Assembly (NCBI GenBank): GCA_018053685.1
Contig: JAGPKW010000006.1
Span: forward strand, 1-5,629
DNA from: Patescibacteria group bacterium
Lineage (GTDB): Bacteria; Patescibacteriota; Patescibacteriia; JAGPKW01
Length of the DNA: 5,629 nucleotides
Direction: 5' to 3'
Below, in pieces: positions 1 to 5,629 of this stretch; position 1 is the stretch's first letter, and every line of letters begins with the position of its first letter. The position numbers and the translations under genes are program-made. The notes under the pieces are model-generated. The model was given only the letters and a program-made list of their open reading frames with translations, did no database searches and was not told the DNA's origin.

Positions 1-31
1 TTATTGAAAATAAGCTAAATAAGTTAAAAAT

Positions 32-196
32 ATGTCAAAAACCAAAAGAACATACCAGCCAAGTAAAAGAAAAAGAATAAGAACTCATGGATTTTTAGCT
101 AGAATGTCAACAAAAGATGGAAGAAGAGTTTTAGCAAGGAGAAGGGCAAAAGGTAGACACCAGCTTACAGTTAAAAAGAAATTATTCTTAAAATAA
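32..196 (+). CDS. rpmH: 50S ribosomal protein L34
   Basis: Structural protein of the large ribosomal subunit that binds 23S rRNA. The 54-residue product begins MSKTKRTYQPSKRKRIRTHG and continues with FLARMSTKDGRR and VLARRRAKGR, the nearly invariant L34 signature: the KRTYQPS start, the HGF.ARM centre and the basic LARRRAKGR block. L34 is usually about 44-47 residues. This one has three extra residues before the usual MKRT-like start (MSKTKRT) and a basic, hydrophobic C-terminal extension (KKKLFLK) after the usual LTV. No in-frame ATG lies closer to KRTYQP, so the start is secure. No Shine-Dalgarno sequence precedes it; the leader is an A/T-rich run. It is followed by a strong terminator-like hairpin and then rnpA, the conserved bacterial order. 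Confidence 0.97.
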   Translation: MSKTKRTYQPSKRKRIRTHGFLARMSTKDGRRVLARRRAKGRHQLTVKKKLFLK

Positions 197-209
197 AGGT
201 TTACTCAAT

Positions 210-248
210 TACAAAAAGATGATACCTTATAAGTATCATCTTTTTGTA
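210..248 (+). terminator. Intrinsic terminator-like hairpin between rpmH and rnpA
   Basis: A perfect 16-bp inverted repeat pairs 210-225 with 233-248 around a 7-nt loop (226-232, CTTATAA). The inner 8 bp (GATGATAC / GTATCATC) form the stem proper. The outer part is an A5 run pairing with a U5 run (241-245), the layout of a bidirectional intrinsic terminator. It is by far the strongest hairpin I see in the window. It lies 13 nt after the rpmH stop and ends 8 nt before the rnpA ATG. It could end or attenuate rpmH transcripts so that L34 mRNA exceeds rnpA mRNA, or act as a processing site. The symmetry also allows termination of antisense transcripts. Confidence 0.8.
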
Positions 249-256
249 TAAATATT

Positions 257-607
257 ATGTTAAAGAAAAAATATAGAGTAAAAAAAATTAAAGAATTTAA
301 AGAAATAATAAAAAATGGAAATTATGTTGGAGCAAATGAATTTTATATTAAATTTATTCCAAATAATCTTAATTACTCCAAAGTATCAGTTGTTGTGCCC
401 TCAAAAATTGAAAAAAGAGCAGTAAAAAGAAATAGAATAAAAAGACAAATGTCAGAAATAATCAGATTAATTTATAAAAATATAAAACCAGGATTTAATA
501 TTGTTTTTTTCTGCAAATCTCCAATATTAGAAATACCATATGAATTAATGAAACAAAAAATTGATAAAATATTATCAGATGCTAATTTATTAATAAAAAA
601 TGAGTAA
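257..607 (+). CDS. rnpA: Ribonuclease P protein component
   Basis: Small basic protein that binds the RNase P RNA and the 5' leader of precursor tRNAs, helping the ribozyme mature tRNA 5' ends in the cytoplasm. The 116-residue product has the usual family length and opens with MLKKKYRVKKIKEF, the typical RnpA N-terminus. The diagnostic RNR motif follows at about residues 53-64 (KRAVKRNRIKRQ), inside the basic helix that contacts the RNA. VSVVVPSKIEKRAVKRNR corresponds to the beta strand plus left-handed crossover of the family, and PGFNIVFFCKSP to a later core strand. Its stop overlaps the yidD start (ATGAGTAA). The ATG at 257 is only 9 nt after the hairpin that follows rpmH and has no Shine-Dalgarno sequence. 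The position between rpmH and yidD supports the call. Confidence 0.96.
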   Translation: MLKKKYRVKKIKEFKEIIKNGNYVGANEFYIKFIPNNLNYSKVSVVVPSKIEKRAVKRNRIKRQMSEIIRLIYKNIKPGFNIVFFCKSPILEIPYELMKQKIDKILSDANLLIKNE

Positions 608-875
608 AAATATAACAAAAATACCATCAGAAGTATCTATAAAATTGATAGAAATATATCAATTATATTTTTCACCAGATCATAGCCCATATTGGAGTAA
701 AATAAAAAAACCTGCTTGTAGATATTATCCAACTTGTTCAGAATACACAAAACAGGCTATTGAGAAATATGGGTTAATTAAAGGTATAATAATAGGTTCT
801 TGGAGAATATTGAGATGCAATCCATTTAGTAAGGGAGGAATAGATCTGGTAGAAAATAATAAAATATTTAAATAA
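600..875 (+). CDS. yidD: Membrane protein insertion efficiency factor YidD
   Basis: Small membrane-associated protein (YidD/DUF37 family) that assists YidC-dependent insertion of inner-membrane proteins; its exact mechanism is not settled. Family hallmarks in the 91 residues are LIEIYQLYFSP near residue 16, the cysteine motif CRYYPTCSEYTKQAIEKYG at about 40-58, and WRILRCNPFSKGGID at about 68-82. All three conserved cysteines (C40, C46, C73) are present. An insertion, DHSPYWSKIKKPA, lies between the SP and the CRYYP motif; I associate this longer form with Patescibacteria, from memory. The ATG lies inside the end of rnpA (8-nt overlap), which suggests translational coupling. The frame ends in tandem stops TAA TAG. 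The next gene but one element downstream is its functional partner yidC. Confidence 0.95.
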   Translation: MSKNITKIPSEVSIKLIEIYQLYFSPDHSPYWSKIKKPACRYYPTCSEYTKQAIEKYGLIKGIIIGSWRILRCNPFSKGGIDLVENNKIFK

Positions 876-898
876 TAGTATTTTTATAAAATAACCTG

Positions 899-904
899 TA
901 TAAT
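899..904 (+). promoter_or_regulatory. Possible -10 box upstream of yidC
   Basis: A perfect TATAAT hexamer, preceded by TG with no spacer base, sits in the 63-nt gap between yidD and yidC, 34 nt before the yidC ATG. No good TTGACA-like -35 is found 16-18 bp upstream (the 17-bp position reads TAGTAT). In sequence this AT-rich, a chance TATAAT is likely. If it is real, it would give yidC and the following acyltransferase their own transcript with a leader of about 28 nt. Confidence 0.25.
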
Positions 905-938
905 ATTTTTTATATATTTTAAATAATAAAATAAATTT

Positions 939-1772
939 ATGTTTTTTACTTTAATAGTGCAACCAATGATTAACTTTTTAACTGCTATACATGGAATACT
1001 TCCACAAATAGACTTTGGAATAGCTATAATAATATTAACAATATTGATAAGACTTATTTTATTCCCACTTAATTGGAAGTCTATAAAAATTCAGAAAAAA
1101 ATGAGTATTGTTCAAGAAAAAATGAACCAAATAAAAAATACTGTTAAGGATCAAGAACAACAAGCTATGCAAATAATGAATTTATATAAGACAGAAAAAG
1201 TAAATCCATTTTCTTCATGCTTGCCATTAATCCTTCAGCTTATAGTATTAATAGGTCTCATAAATGTACTAAATGGATATATGGCTGGACAAATAAAAAT
1301 TAATGGGCAAATGCAGCCACTTGAAAATGCTATATATAAAAATATTAGCTTTATAAAAAAAGATTATGTATATTTTAACAAAACAGCTTTCGGGTTTTTA
1401 GATTTAACGCAAAAAGCAATTGCTAAAGATAAGACGACAAATACAACAGTATATAATATATATGGAATAATATTAGCTATAATGTCTGGAATATTACAGT
1501 ATATACAAACGAAAATGATAACACCAAAAAAAATACCTTCTGTTGAGGGGACAAAAGAAGATAATATAACCAATGCTATGAATGCTCAAATGCTCTATAT
1601 ACTTCCTATAATGACTATATGGATAGGGTTATCATTCCCAATGGGGTTAACTTTATATTGGATTATAAGCAGTATATTATCAATTATACAACAAGCTATT
1701 GCCCTAAAATCATCAGATAATAATAAACAAGATAGAGAAAATAAAATTATAGATATCCAAAAATCTAATTAA
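939..1772 (+). CDS. yidC: YidC/Oxa1 family membrane protein insertase
   Basis: Inserts and folds proteins in the cytoplasmic membrane, alone or with SecYEG. At 277 residues it is the short form, without the large periplasmic domain of proteobacterial YidC. It has no lipoprotein cysteine near its N-terminus. Membrane segments are visible at about residues 3-20, 24-46, 91-112, 171-193, 218-232 and 236-252. Within TILIRLILFPL (about 34-44), R38 is the conserved arginine of the hydrophilic groove. A charged cytoplasmic loop follows (about 47-88, WKSIKIQKKM onward). KVNPFSSCLPLILQ (about 87-100) and FPMGLTLYW (233-241) are further family signatures. FGFLDLTQ (151-158) begins the external loop. The C-terminal tail is hydrophilic and charged. 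The start is chosen because the family's Trp/Phe-rich N-terminal helix begins there. Four nucleotides separate it from the acyltransferase, implying co-expression. Confidence 0.95.
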   Translation: MFFTLIVQPMINFLTAIHGILPQIDFGIAIIILTILIRLILFPLNWKSIKIQKKMSIVQEKMNQIKNTVKDQEQQAMQIMNLYKTEKVNPFSSCLPLILQLIVLIGLINVLNGYMAGQIKINGQMQPLENAIYKNISFIKKDYVYFNKTAFGFLDLTQKAIAKDKTTNTTVYNIYGIILAIMSGILQYIQTKMITPKKIPSVEGTKEDNITNAMNAQMLYILPIMTIWIGLSFPMGLTLYWIISSILSIIQQAIALKSSDNNKQDRENKIIDIQKSN

Positions 1773-1776
1773 AAAT

Positions 1777-2874
1777 ATGTCTTTTGAATTTACAAATATA
1801 TATGTTTTAACAGAAATAGCTATTTTATATATATTACTTAATTTAAAAACTTTAAAAAATTTAAAGAAAAAAGATAATATAGAAGAAAACAAATTAAATT
1901 CAAGAATTAATTTTTTTGATTTTATAAAAGGCCTCGCTATACTAGCAGCATTTATAGGACACATAGTTCTAATTTATAAAAATAATCTAGGTGAACTATA
2001 TTTTTTTATAGTTAAATTATGTAGGTTCGCAATTCCATTTTTTATAATTTCATCTGGCTGTTTATTATACTTAAAAGACTATTCAAAAGAGTCAATAAAA
2101 AATTTTTATAAAAAAAAGGTAATAAGATTAATCATCCCATATCTCATAGTTTGCATATTTTTATTTATATTAAAAAAATACACTTTCAATCTAACTAATA
2201 TTATAAAAATATTTGATGGTAAAATCTCAGCCCCATTTTATTTTATGCCAATTTTAATACAAGCATATATATTTTATCCTATCATAAATAAAATAATCGA
2301 TAAGATAGGAAATAAAAAAAGTCTAATACTTTCTTTTATAATATCATTTATAAGCATAATATTAATTCCAACAATATATGATTTTCATACATTTTTACCA
2401 TATTTATTTTTCTTTGTTTTTGGAATAATTTTTAGAAAAAATTATTATATTTATGATTTCAAATATATATTAAAAAAAATAAATTTTGAAAAGTTTTCAT
2501 TAATAATTTTTATAATATATTTTTTATTTAGCATAATAGAAAAAAATGAAGAATATTCTAATTTCCAATTAATATATGCTCCTACTCTATTTATTTTATT
2601 GTTCTATGTTAATGATAATATAAAAAATAAAAAAATATATAAATCATTTTCGTTTTTTGGAAGAAATAGTTTATATATTTTTTTATTACATTTTGAAATA
2701 TTACAATCTTTATATAAATATTTTAATAATTTAAATATAAATTATCATTTTAAAAATATTTTATTTATATTAATATCATTTATAATAGCATTTTTATTGC
2801 CAGCAATGTTATCTGAAAAAATTAAAGACTATCTCCAACAACAGCGCCACTCGCGAACGCCCACATTAGATTAA
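1777..2874 (+). CDS. Acyltransferase 3 family integral membrane protein
   Basis: Likely transfers an acyl (often acetyl) group onto a surface glycan, lipid or cell-wall sugar from the membrane; the substrate cannot be told from sequence. The 365 residues are mostly membrane helices rich in Ile, Phe, Lys, Asn and Tyr. Acyltransferase 3 marks appear in order: INFFDFIKGLAILAAFIGH with the likely catalytic H62; R83 in RFAIPFFIISSGCLLY; KKVIRLIIPYLI (113-124); FYFMPILIQAYIFYPII (154-170); and FGRNSLYIFLLH (294-305). An extra hydrophobic segment (about 7-24) and a charged linker precede the usual start. The ATG is 4 nt after the yidC stop. The final 17 codons (from I349) run antisense into the flavoprotein gene and give a polar tail, QQQRHSRTPTLD, that does not look family-derived. 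The family call is firm; the role is inferred. Confidence 0.85.
   Translation: MSFEFTNIYVLTEIAILYILLNLKTLKNLKKKDNIEENKLNSRINFFDFIKGLAILAAFIGHIVLIYKNNLGELYFFIVKLCRFAIPFFIISSGCLLYLKDYSKESIKNFYKKKVIRLIIPYLIVCIFLFILKKYTFNLTNIIKIFDGKISAPFYFMPILIQAYIFYPIINKIIDKIGNKKSLILSFIISFISIILIPTIYDFHTFLPYLFFFVFGIIFRKNYYIYDFKYILKKINFEKFSLIIFIIYFLFSIIEKNEEYSNFQLIYAPTLFILLFYVNDNIKNKKIYKSFSFFGRNSLYIFLLHFEILQSLYKYFNNLNINYHFKNILFILISFIIAFLLPAMLSEKIKDYLQQQRHSRTPTLD
2822..2874. other. Convergent 3' overlap of acyltransferase and flavoprotein genes
   Basis: The plus-strand acyltransferase stops at 2872-2874, while the minus-strand flavoprotein stops at 2822-2824, so 53 bp code on both strands. On the minus strand the segment encodes the conserved FNLMWAFASGAVVGDSL end of the oxidoreductase. 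On the plus strand it encodes a polar tail of no recognisable family. This points to the acyltransferase having lost its own stop and run on into its neighbour. There is no intergenic space for a bidirectional terminator. Positions 2841-2860 have 14 G/C of 20, far above the surrounding sequence. Confidence 0.85.
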
Positions 2875-4072
2875 AACCACCACAATCACCATCTACATCT
2901 AAAACTTCACCCGTAAAAAAGAGACCTTTTACTTTTTTTGATTCCAAATTATTATTTATTTCTTTTAAATTTACACCGCCAGCAGTAACTTGAGCAAAAT
3001 GAAAATCCTTGCTTCCTATTATTTTATATTGTGTATTTTTTAATGTATCAATTATTATTTTAATATCCCCAATATTTAAATCTTCTAATTTTTTATTCAA
3101 ATTAATTTTATCTAAAAAAATATAATCTATTAATTTTGGATTTATTAACCCTAATAATAAAAATTTAATATCTTTTTCTTTGTTGATATTTTTTATATTG
3201 ATTATATGTTTTTGCAGTTTTTCCTCATCTAAATTTGGAAGAAAATCTATACTTAAAAATAATTTATTTTTTATATTTTTATTTAGTAATTCTGTTGCAT
3301 ATCTTGAAATAGAAATTATTGCAGATCCAGAAATACCATAATCTGTAAATAGAATATCACCCCCATTTTCTTTTATTATCTGATTATTAAAAATGATCTT
3401 TGCATTTCCGCTAAATTTTATTCCTGAAATTTTTTTTAAATATTTACAATCTATAATTAATGGCACAACAGATGGAAATGGTTTTATTATTTTATGGTTA
3501 AATCTTTCGGCAAATATATAGCCATCACCAGTTGTACCTATTTGGGGATAAGCACATCCTCCTGTTGAAATTACAACCTTATCTGTAGAAAAAATATCAT
3601 TATTTGTTTTTATTATAAAAATATTATTATCTTTTTTAATATCTTTTACTGCCGTATTAAGGAAAACTTTAATATTCAATTTCTCTAATTCATATAACAA
3701 AACATTAACTATGCTATTTGCACTATCTGTTATTGGATAAAATTTTCCATCTTTTTCTTCTTTAAATAGTATCCCTAAATTCTCAAAAAAATTCAATATT
3801 TTTTTATTATCAAATTTTTTAAATACATTTTCTATAATTTCTTTTGTGCTATTAAAATATTCTGTATGATATTTATTTATGTCTAAATTCTTATTTAATA
3901 AATTACACCTGCCATTCCCGGAAATTAAAACTTTTTTACAAATTTTATCATTTTTTTCTAAAATAATAACCTCATTGTTTGGATTTTTTCGCTTTGCAAA
4001 TATAGCAGTAGCAACTCCACTAGCTCCTCCACCAACAATTACTATATTTAATTTGTGTTTATTTTCATTCAT
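2822..4072 (-). CDS. HI0933/BaiN-like FAD-dependent oxidoreductase
   Basis: Flavoprotein of the HI0933-like family, variously annotated as NAD(P)/FAD-dependent oxidoreductase, BaiN/RdsA or aminoacetone oxidase. The physiological substrate is not settled for most members, and I assign none. Signatures in the 416 residues are the Rossmann FAD motif VIVGGGASG (11-19), acidic E39 ending strand 2, KKVLISGNGRCNLLN (46-60), the STGGCAYPQIGTTGDGY block (169-185), LFTDYGISGSA (241-251), QVTAGGV (361-367), and the C-terminal FAD-contacting GLFFTGEVLDVDGDCGGFN (about 383-401) followed by WAFASG. Length and motif order match an intact family member. The ATG shares ATGA with the upstream sigma factor's stop, so translation is probably coupled. 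The start places the FAD motif at residue 11, as expected. Probably cytosolic, with no signal peptide or membrane segment. Confidence 0.93.
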   Translation of the reverse strand: MNENKHKLNIVIVGGGASGVATAIFAKRKNPNNEVIILEKNDKICKKVLISGNGRCNLLNKNLDINKYHTEYFNSTKEIIENVFKKFDNKKILNFFENLGILFKEEKDGKFYPITDSANSIVNVLLYELEKLNIKVFLNTAVKDIKKDNNIFIIKTNNDIFSTDKVVISTGGCAYPQIGTTGDGYIFAERFNHKIIKPFPSVVPLIIDCKYLKKISGIKFSGNAKIIFNNQIIKENGGDILFTDYGISGSAIISISRYATELLNKNIKNKLFLSIDFLPNLDEEKLQKHIINIKNINKEKDIKFLLLGLINPKLIDYIFLDKINLNKKLEDLNIGDIKIIIDTLKNTQYKIIGSKDFHFAQVTAGGVNLKEINNNLESKKVKGLFFTGEVLDVDGDCGGFNLMWAFASGAVVGDSL

Positions 4073-4650
4073 GTTATACTTTTTATTTTTTCTTTTAATA
4101 TAATTAGGCTCCTTCTGTATCTACTTTTTACAGTATTAATTGAGACACCCAATATTTCACTTATCTCCCTAAAATTAAATTCATTAATATAATATAAATT
4201 TAGAACTTCTCCATATATTACAGGAATTTCATCTAATATTTCTTCTATATCCTTCTGTAATTCTAATTTATAATATATCTCATCTGGAAGTAGGTCATCA
4301 TTATCCTCTATGCTATCAACAAATGTTTCAACATCATTATTATAACTGTTTTTATTAAGTTCTGAAAATGTAATATTTTTTTTCTTTTTTAAAAAGTCTA
4401 AGCTACTATTTTTAGCTATTTTATAAATCCATGTTTTAAAATTCTTATCTTTTTTAAATTTTTTTAAATTTCTCCAAGCTTTTAAAAATACTTCTTGAAC
4501 AACATCTTCAGCTTCTTCTTCGTCTTTAATATAAGTATATACAAAGTTATAAATTGGCTGTAAATATCTCCTTATCAAAATATTTAACGACTCATTACTG
4601 CCATCTAAATACTCTATAATTAAATCTTTATCAGATTTATTGTTGTTCAT
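4069..4650 (-). CDS. Sigma-70 family RNA polymerase sigma factor (ECF-like, regions 2 and 4)
   Basis: Transcription initiation factor that directs RNA polymerase to a set of promoters. The 193 residues have only the two domains typical of extracytoplasmic-function sigmas. Region 2 is at about 24-88, with IKDEEEAEDVVQEVFLKAWR (41-60) and FKTWIYKIAKNSSLDFLKKK (71-90) for core and -10 contacts. Region 4 is at about 131-188, with the helix-turn-helix FNFREISEILGVSINTVKSR (158-177) for -35 recognition. An acidic linker (about 107-124, DSIEDNDDLLPDE) joins them. The gene lies 14 nt after the DUF5666 gene and overlaps the flavoprotein start by 4 nt (ATGA). No cytosolic anti-sigma domain is recognisable in the visible neighbours. 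It ends in TGA, which argues against UGA being read as glycine here. Its target promoters are unknown. Confidence 0.93.
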   Translation of the reverse strand: MNNNKSDKDLIIEYLDGSNESLNILIRRYLQPIYNFVYTYIKDEEEAEDVVQEVFLKAWRNLKKFKKDKNFKTWIYKIAKNSSLDFLKKKKNITFSELNKNSYNNDVETFVDSIEDNDDLLPDEIYYKLELQKDIEEILDEIPVIYGEVLNLYYINEFNFREISEILGVSINTVKSRYRRSLIILKEKIKSIT

Positions 4651-4664
4651 CTTTATTTATATAA

Positions 4665-5102
4665 TTATTGTTGAGCAGCATTATCTTGCTTTGGCACTAA
4701 TTGATTTCTTATTTGTATTGAATCAGCTATAACACTTCCATCACTATTAGCTTTCCCAGAAATTATTACATTATCTCCAATATTTATATCATTAAGCGTT
4801 ACTTGTGTAGATTTTAACACATTTGTAGAATTTGAAAAAATAATTATTTTAGATCCCCCATCTTTTAACTTTACTGTTATAGAATTATCATCTTTAGATA
4901 ATATTTCTCCATCTATCATATTACTTTCTTTTATATTTGCCCTATTAAAACCATAACCGTAATTCATAATTATATTTCTTTGAGTCGTGGAAAACGAATC
5001 GTTTTTGTTGTTTACATTTTTTGAATAAAATACTCCTAAAAGAAATGATAGTATGGTGCTTGCCACTAAAATTAAAGAAAAGATTATTATCTGTTTTTTC
5101 AT
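4665..5102 (-). CDS. Membrane-anchored DUF5666 domain protein
   Basis: Function unknown. The 145 residues start with MKKQ and a single hydrophobic segment (about 4-26), which serves as signal peptide or signal anchor. There is no lipobox cysteine, so it is not a lipoprotein. A Ser/Asn-rich spacer with NYGYGFNRAN follows. The compact beta-rich domain at about 62-132 (MIDGEILSKDDNSITVKLKD, then NIGDNVIISGKANSDGSVIA and DSIQIRN) resembles the DUF5666/OB-like repeat: G.I...d.s.itvk..dG, then D...GD.V.v.G....dGsi.A..I.i. The C-terminus is Gln/Asn/Ala-rich. The protein probably acts outside the membrane. It lies 17 nt after the permease and 14 nt before the sigma factor, in what looks like one operon, so a part in the transporter's extracellular assembly is possible but unproven. 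The short cytosolic N-terminus leaves no room for an anti-sigma domain. Confidence 0.8.
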   Translation of the reverse strand: MKKQIIIFSLILVASTILSFLLGVFYSKNVNNKNDSFSTTQRNIIMNYGYGFNRANIKESNMIDGEILSKDDNSITVKLKDGGSKIIIFSNSTNVLKSTQVTLNDINIGDNVIISGKANSDGSVIADSIQIRNQLVPKQDNAAQQ

Positions 5103-5119
5103 ATTATTAATATTATTAA

Positions 5120-5629
5120 TTATTCATATCTAAGAGCTTCTATAGGGTTTAATTTAGAAGCACGATTTGCTGGATAATATCCAAATAAAATGCCGATCAG
5201 AGCTGAAACACCAAAAGCTAATAAAATTGAGGATGTAGATATTGACGTTGGTATGCCTCCAAGTTTTGAAATAGCTAAAGATAATAACCATCCAAGCATT
5301 ATTCCAAAAAGCCCTCCAAAAAACGTTAAAGCTACCGCTTCCATTAAAAATTGATTATTTATATCTCTTCTCTTAGCTCCGATAGCTTTTCTTAAACCTA
5401 TTTCTCTTGTCCTCTCAGTCACAGTTGTTAACATCATATTCATAATTCCTATACCACCAACAAGTAAAGATATCGCAGCAATTGAACCCAATAATGTAGT
5501 AAATGTATCTGTTATTAAAGAAGCTGTAGCTAATATATCAGCTTGATTTACAACTATAAAATCTGCTAATGATGCATCTGATATTTTATGTCTTTCTAAT
5601 AATATATTAGTAACCTCATTTTGCAGTTG
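5120..5629 (-). CDS. MacB/FtsX-type ABC transporter permease, C-terminal part
   Basis: Partial gene, cut by the right window edge. The frame is open from 5629 to the TAA at 5120-5122, giving 169 residues. A TTG at 5489-5491 could be misread as a start, but homology continues upstream of it (QLQNEV..ILLERHKI, then DFIVVNQADIL), so it is internal. The upstream part matches the end of the MacB periplasmic domain. The rest is the FtsX transmembrane domain: AAISLLVGGIGIMNMML (51-67), TERTREIGLRKAIGAKRRDI (71-90) coupling to the ATPase, further helices at about 97-121 and 134-153, and the typical ending YYPANRASKLNPIEALRYE. Such permeases work with a MacB-type ATPase and often a MacA-type adaptor to move peptides, lipoproteins or drugs by mechanotransmission. 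Those partners would lie beyond the window. Confidence 0.93.
   Translation of the reverse strand, partial: QLQNEVTNILLERHKISDASLADFIVVNQADILATASLITDTFTTLLGSIAAISLLVGGIGIMNMMLTTVTERTREIGLRKAIGAKRRDINNQFLMEAVALTFFGGLFGIMLGWLLSLAISKLGGIPTSISTSSILLAFGVSALIGILFGYYPANRASKLNPIEALRYE

Noticed and set aside
1..31. Promoter for rpmH, with TTGAAA at 4-9 as a -35 box
   Set aside because: No TATAAT-like hexamer lies at a suitable spacing before the rpmH ATG, and the upstream region is cut by the window edge.
1364..1573. Open frame of 69 codons on the minus strand
   Set aside because: Lies wholly inside yidC, whose frame is strongly supported by family motifs; it shows no recognisable domain and is a shadow frame.
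1713..1964. Open frame of 83 codons on the minus strand across the yidC-acyltransferase junction
   Set aside because: Antisense to two supported genes, low-complexity Phe/Ile/Lys content, no family features.
2913..2939. GTAAAA / TTTTAC inverted repeat followed by T7, a possible terminator for the plus-strand run
   Set aside because: Only a 6-bp, mostly A-U stem inside a conserved part of the flavoprotein gene (KKVKGLFFTGEV), so chance and coding constraint explain it; too weak to list as a terminator.
4069..4071. Alternative genetic code with UGA read as glycine (Gracilibacteria/Absconditabacteria)
   Set aside because: The sigma factor ends naturally at TGA after a complete region 4, glycines elsewhere use GGN codons, and no gene has an in-frame TGA.
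3879..4103. Open frame of 74 codons on the plus strand
   Set aside because: Antisense to the FAD-binding N-terminus of the flavoprotein; it has a hydrophobic composition produced by the complementary strand.
4665..5102. DUF5666 protein as the anti-sigma factor for the adjacent sigma gene
   Set aside because: Only about three residues precede the hydrophobic segment, so no cytosolic domain could bind sigma if the expected N-in topology holds; the soluble domain would be outside the membrane.
5489..5491. TTG as the start of a 123-residue FtsX-domain protein
   Set aside because: The frame stays open to the window edge, and the upstream residues continue MacB homology (DFIVVNQADIL), so the TTG is an internal leucine of a longer gene.

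Overview
This is a very AT-rich, gene-dense window carrying two converging gene runs and no rRNA, tRNA, CRISPR array or insertion sequence that I can see. The plus-strand half is the classic bacterial rpmH-rnpA-yidD-yidC cluster. The most likely source is a member of the Patescibacteria / Candidate Phyla Radiation. This rests on the short YidC without a large periplasmic domain, the YidD form with an SPDHS segment and an insertion before its cysteine motif, the DUF5666-type exported protein beside a MacB-like permease, and a HI0933/BaiN-like flavoprotein. It is an inference from family resemblance, not a database result. The standard bacterial code fits: the sigma factor ends at TGA, the other complete genes end at TAA, and no in-frame TGA has to be read through.

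Plus strand, 32-2874: ribosomal protein L34 (rpmH), a strong hairpin-plus-U-tract terminator, the RNase P protein (rnpA), the membrane-insertion helper yidD (8-nt overlap with rnpA), the insertase yidC, and 4 nt later a multi-pass acyltransferase-3 family protein. The first four link ribosome, tRNA-processing and membrane-protein-insertion functions. The acyltransferase sits directly after yidC, where jag/khpB or mnmE is found in many other bacteria.

Minus strand, 5629-2822: the C-terminal part of a MacB/FtsX-type ABC transporter permease (open at the window edge), a small membrane-anchored DUF5666 protein, a two-domain (region 2 and region 4) sigma-70 family factor, and a HI0933/BaiN-like FAD oxidoreductase whose start shares ATGA with the sigma factor's stop. 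Spacing of 17 nt, 14 nt and a 4-nt overlap suggests one transcript whose promoter lies beyond the right edge.

The two runs collide: the last 53 nt of the acyltransferase frame lie antisense to the conserved C-terminus of the flavoprotein, leaving no intergenic room for a terminator. Other points of interest are the terminator 9 nt before the rnpA start, the absence of any Shine-Dalgarno sequence at all eight starts visible here, and a 20-bp patch of 70% GC in the convergent overlap. I did not find a clearly new defence or mobile system; the closest to something undescribed is the permease / DUF5666 / sigma factor / flavoprotein cluster.
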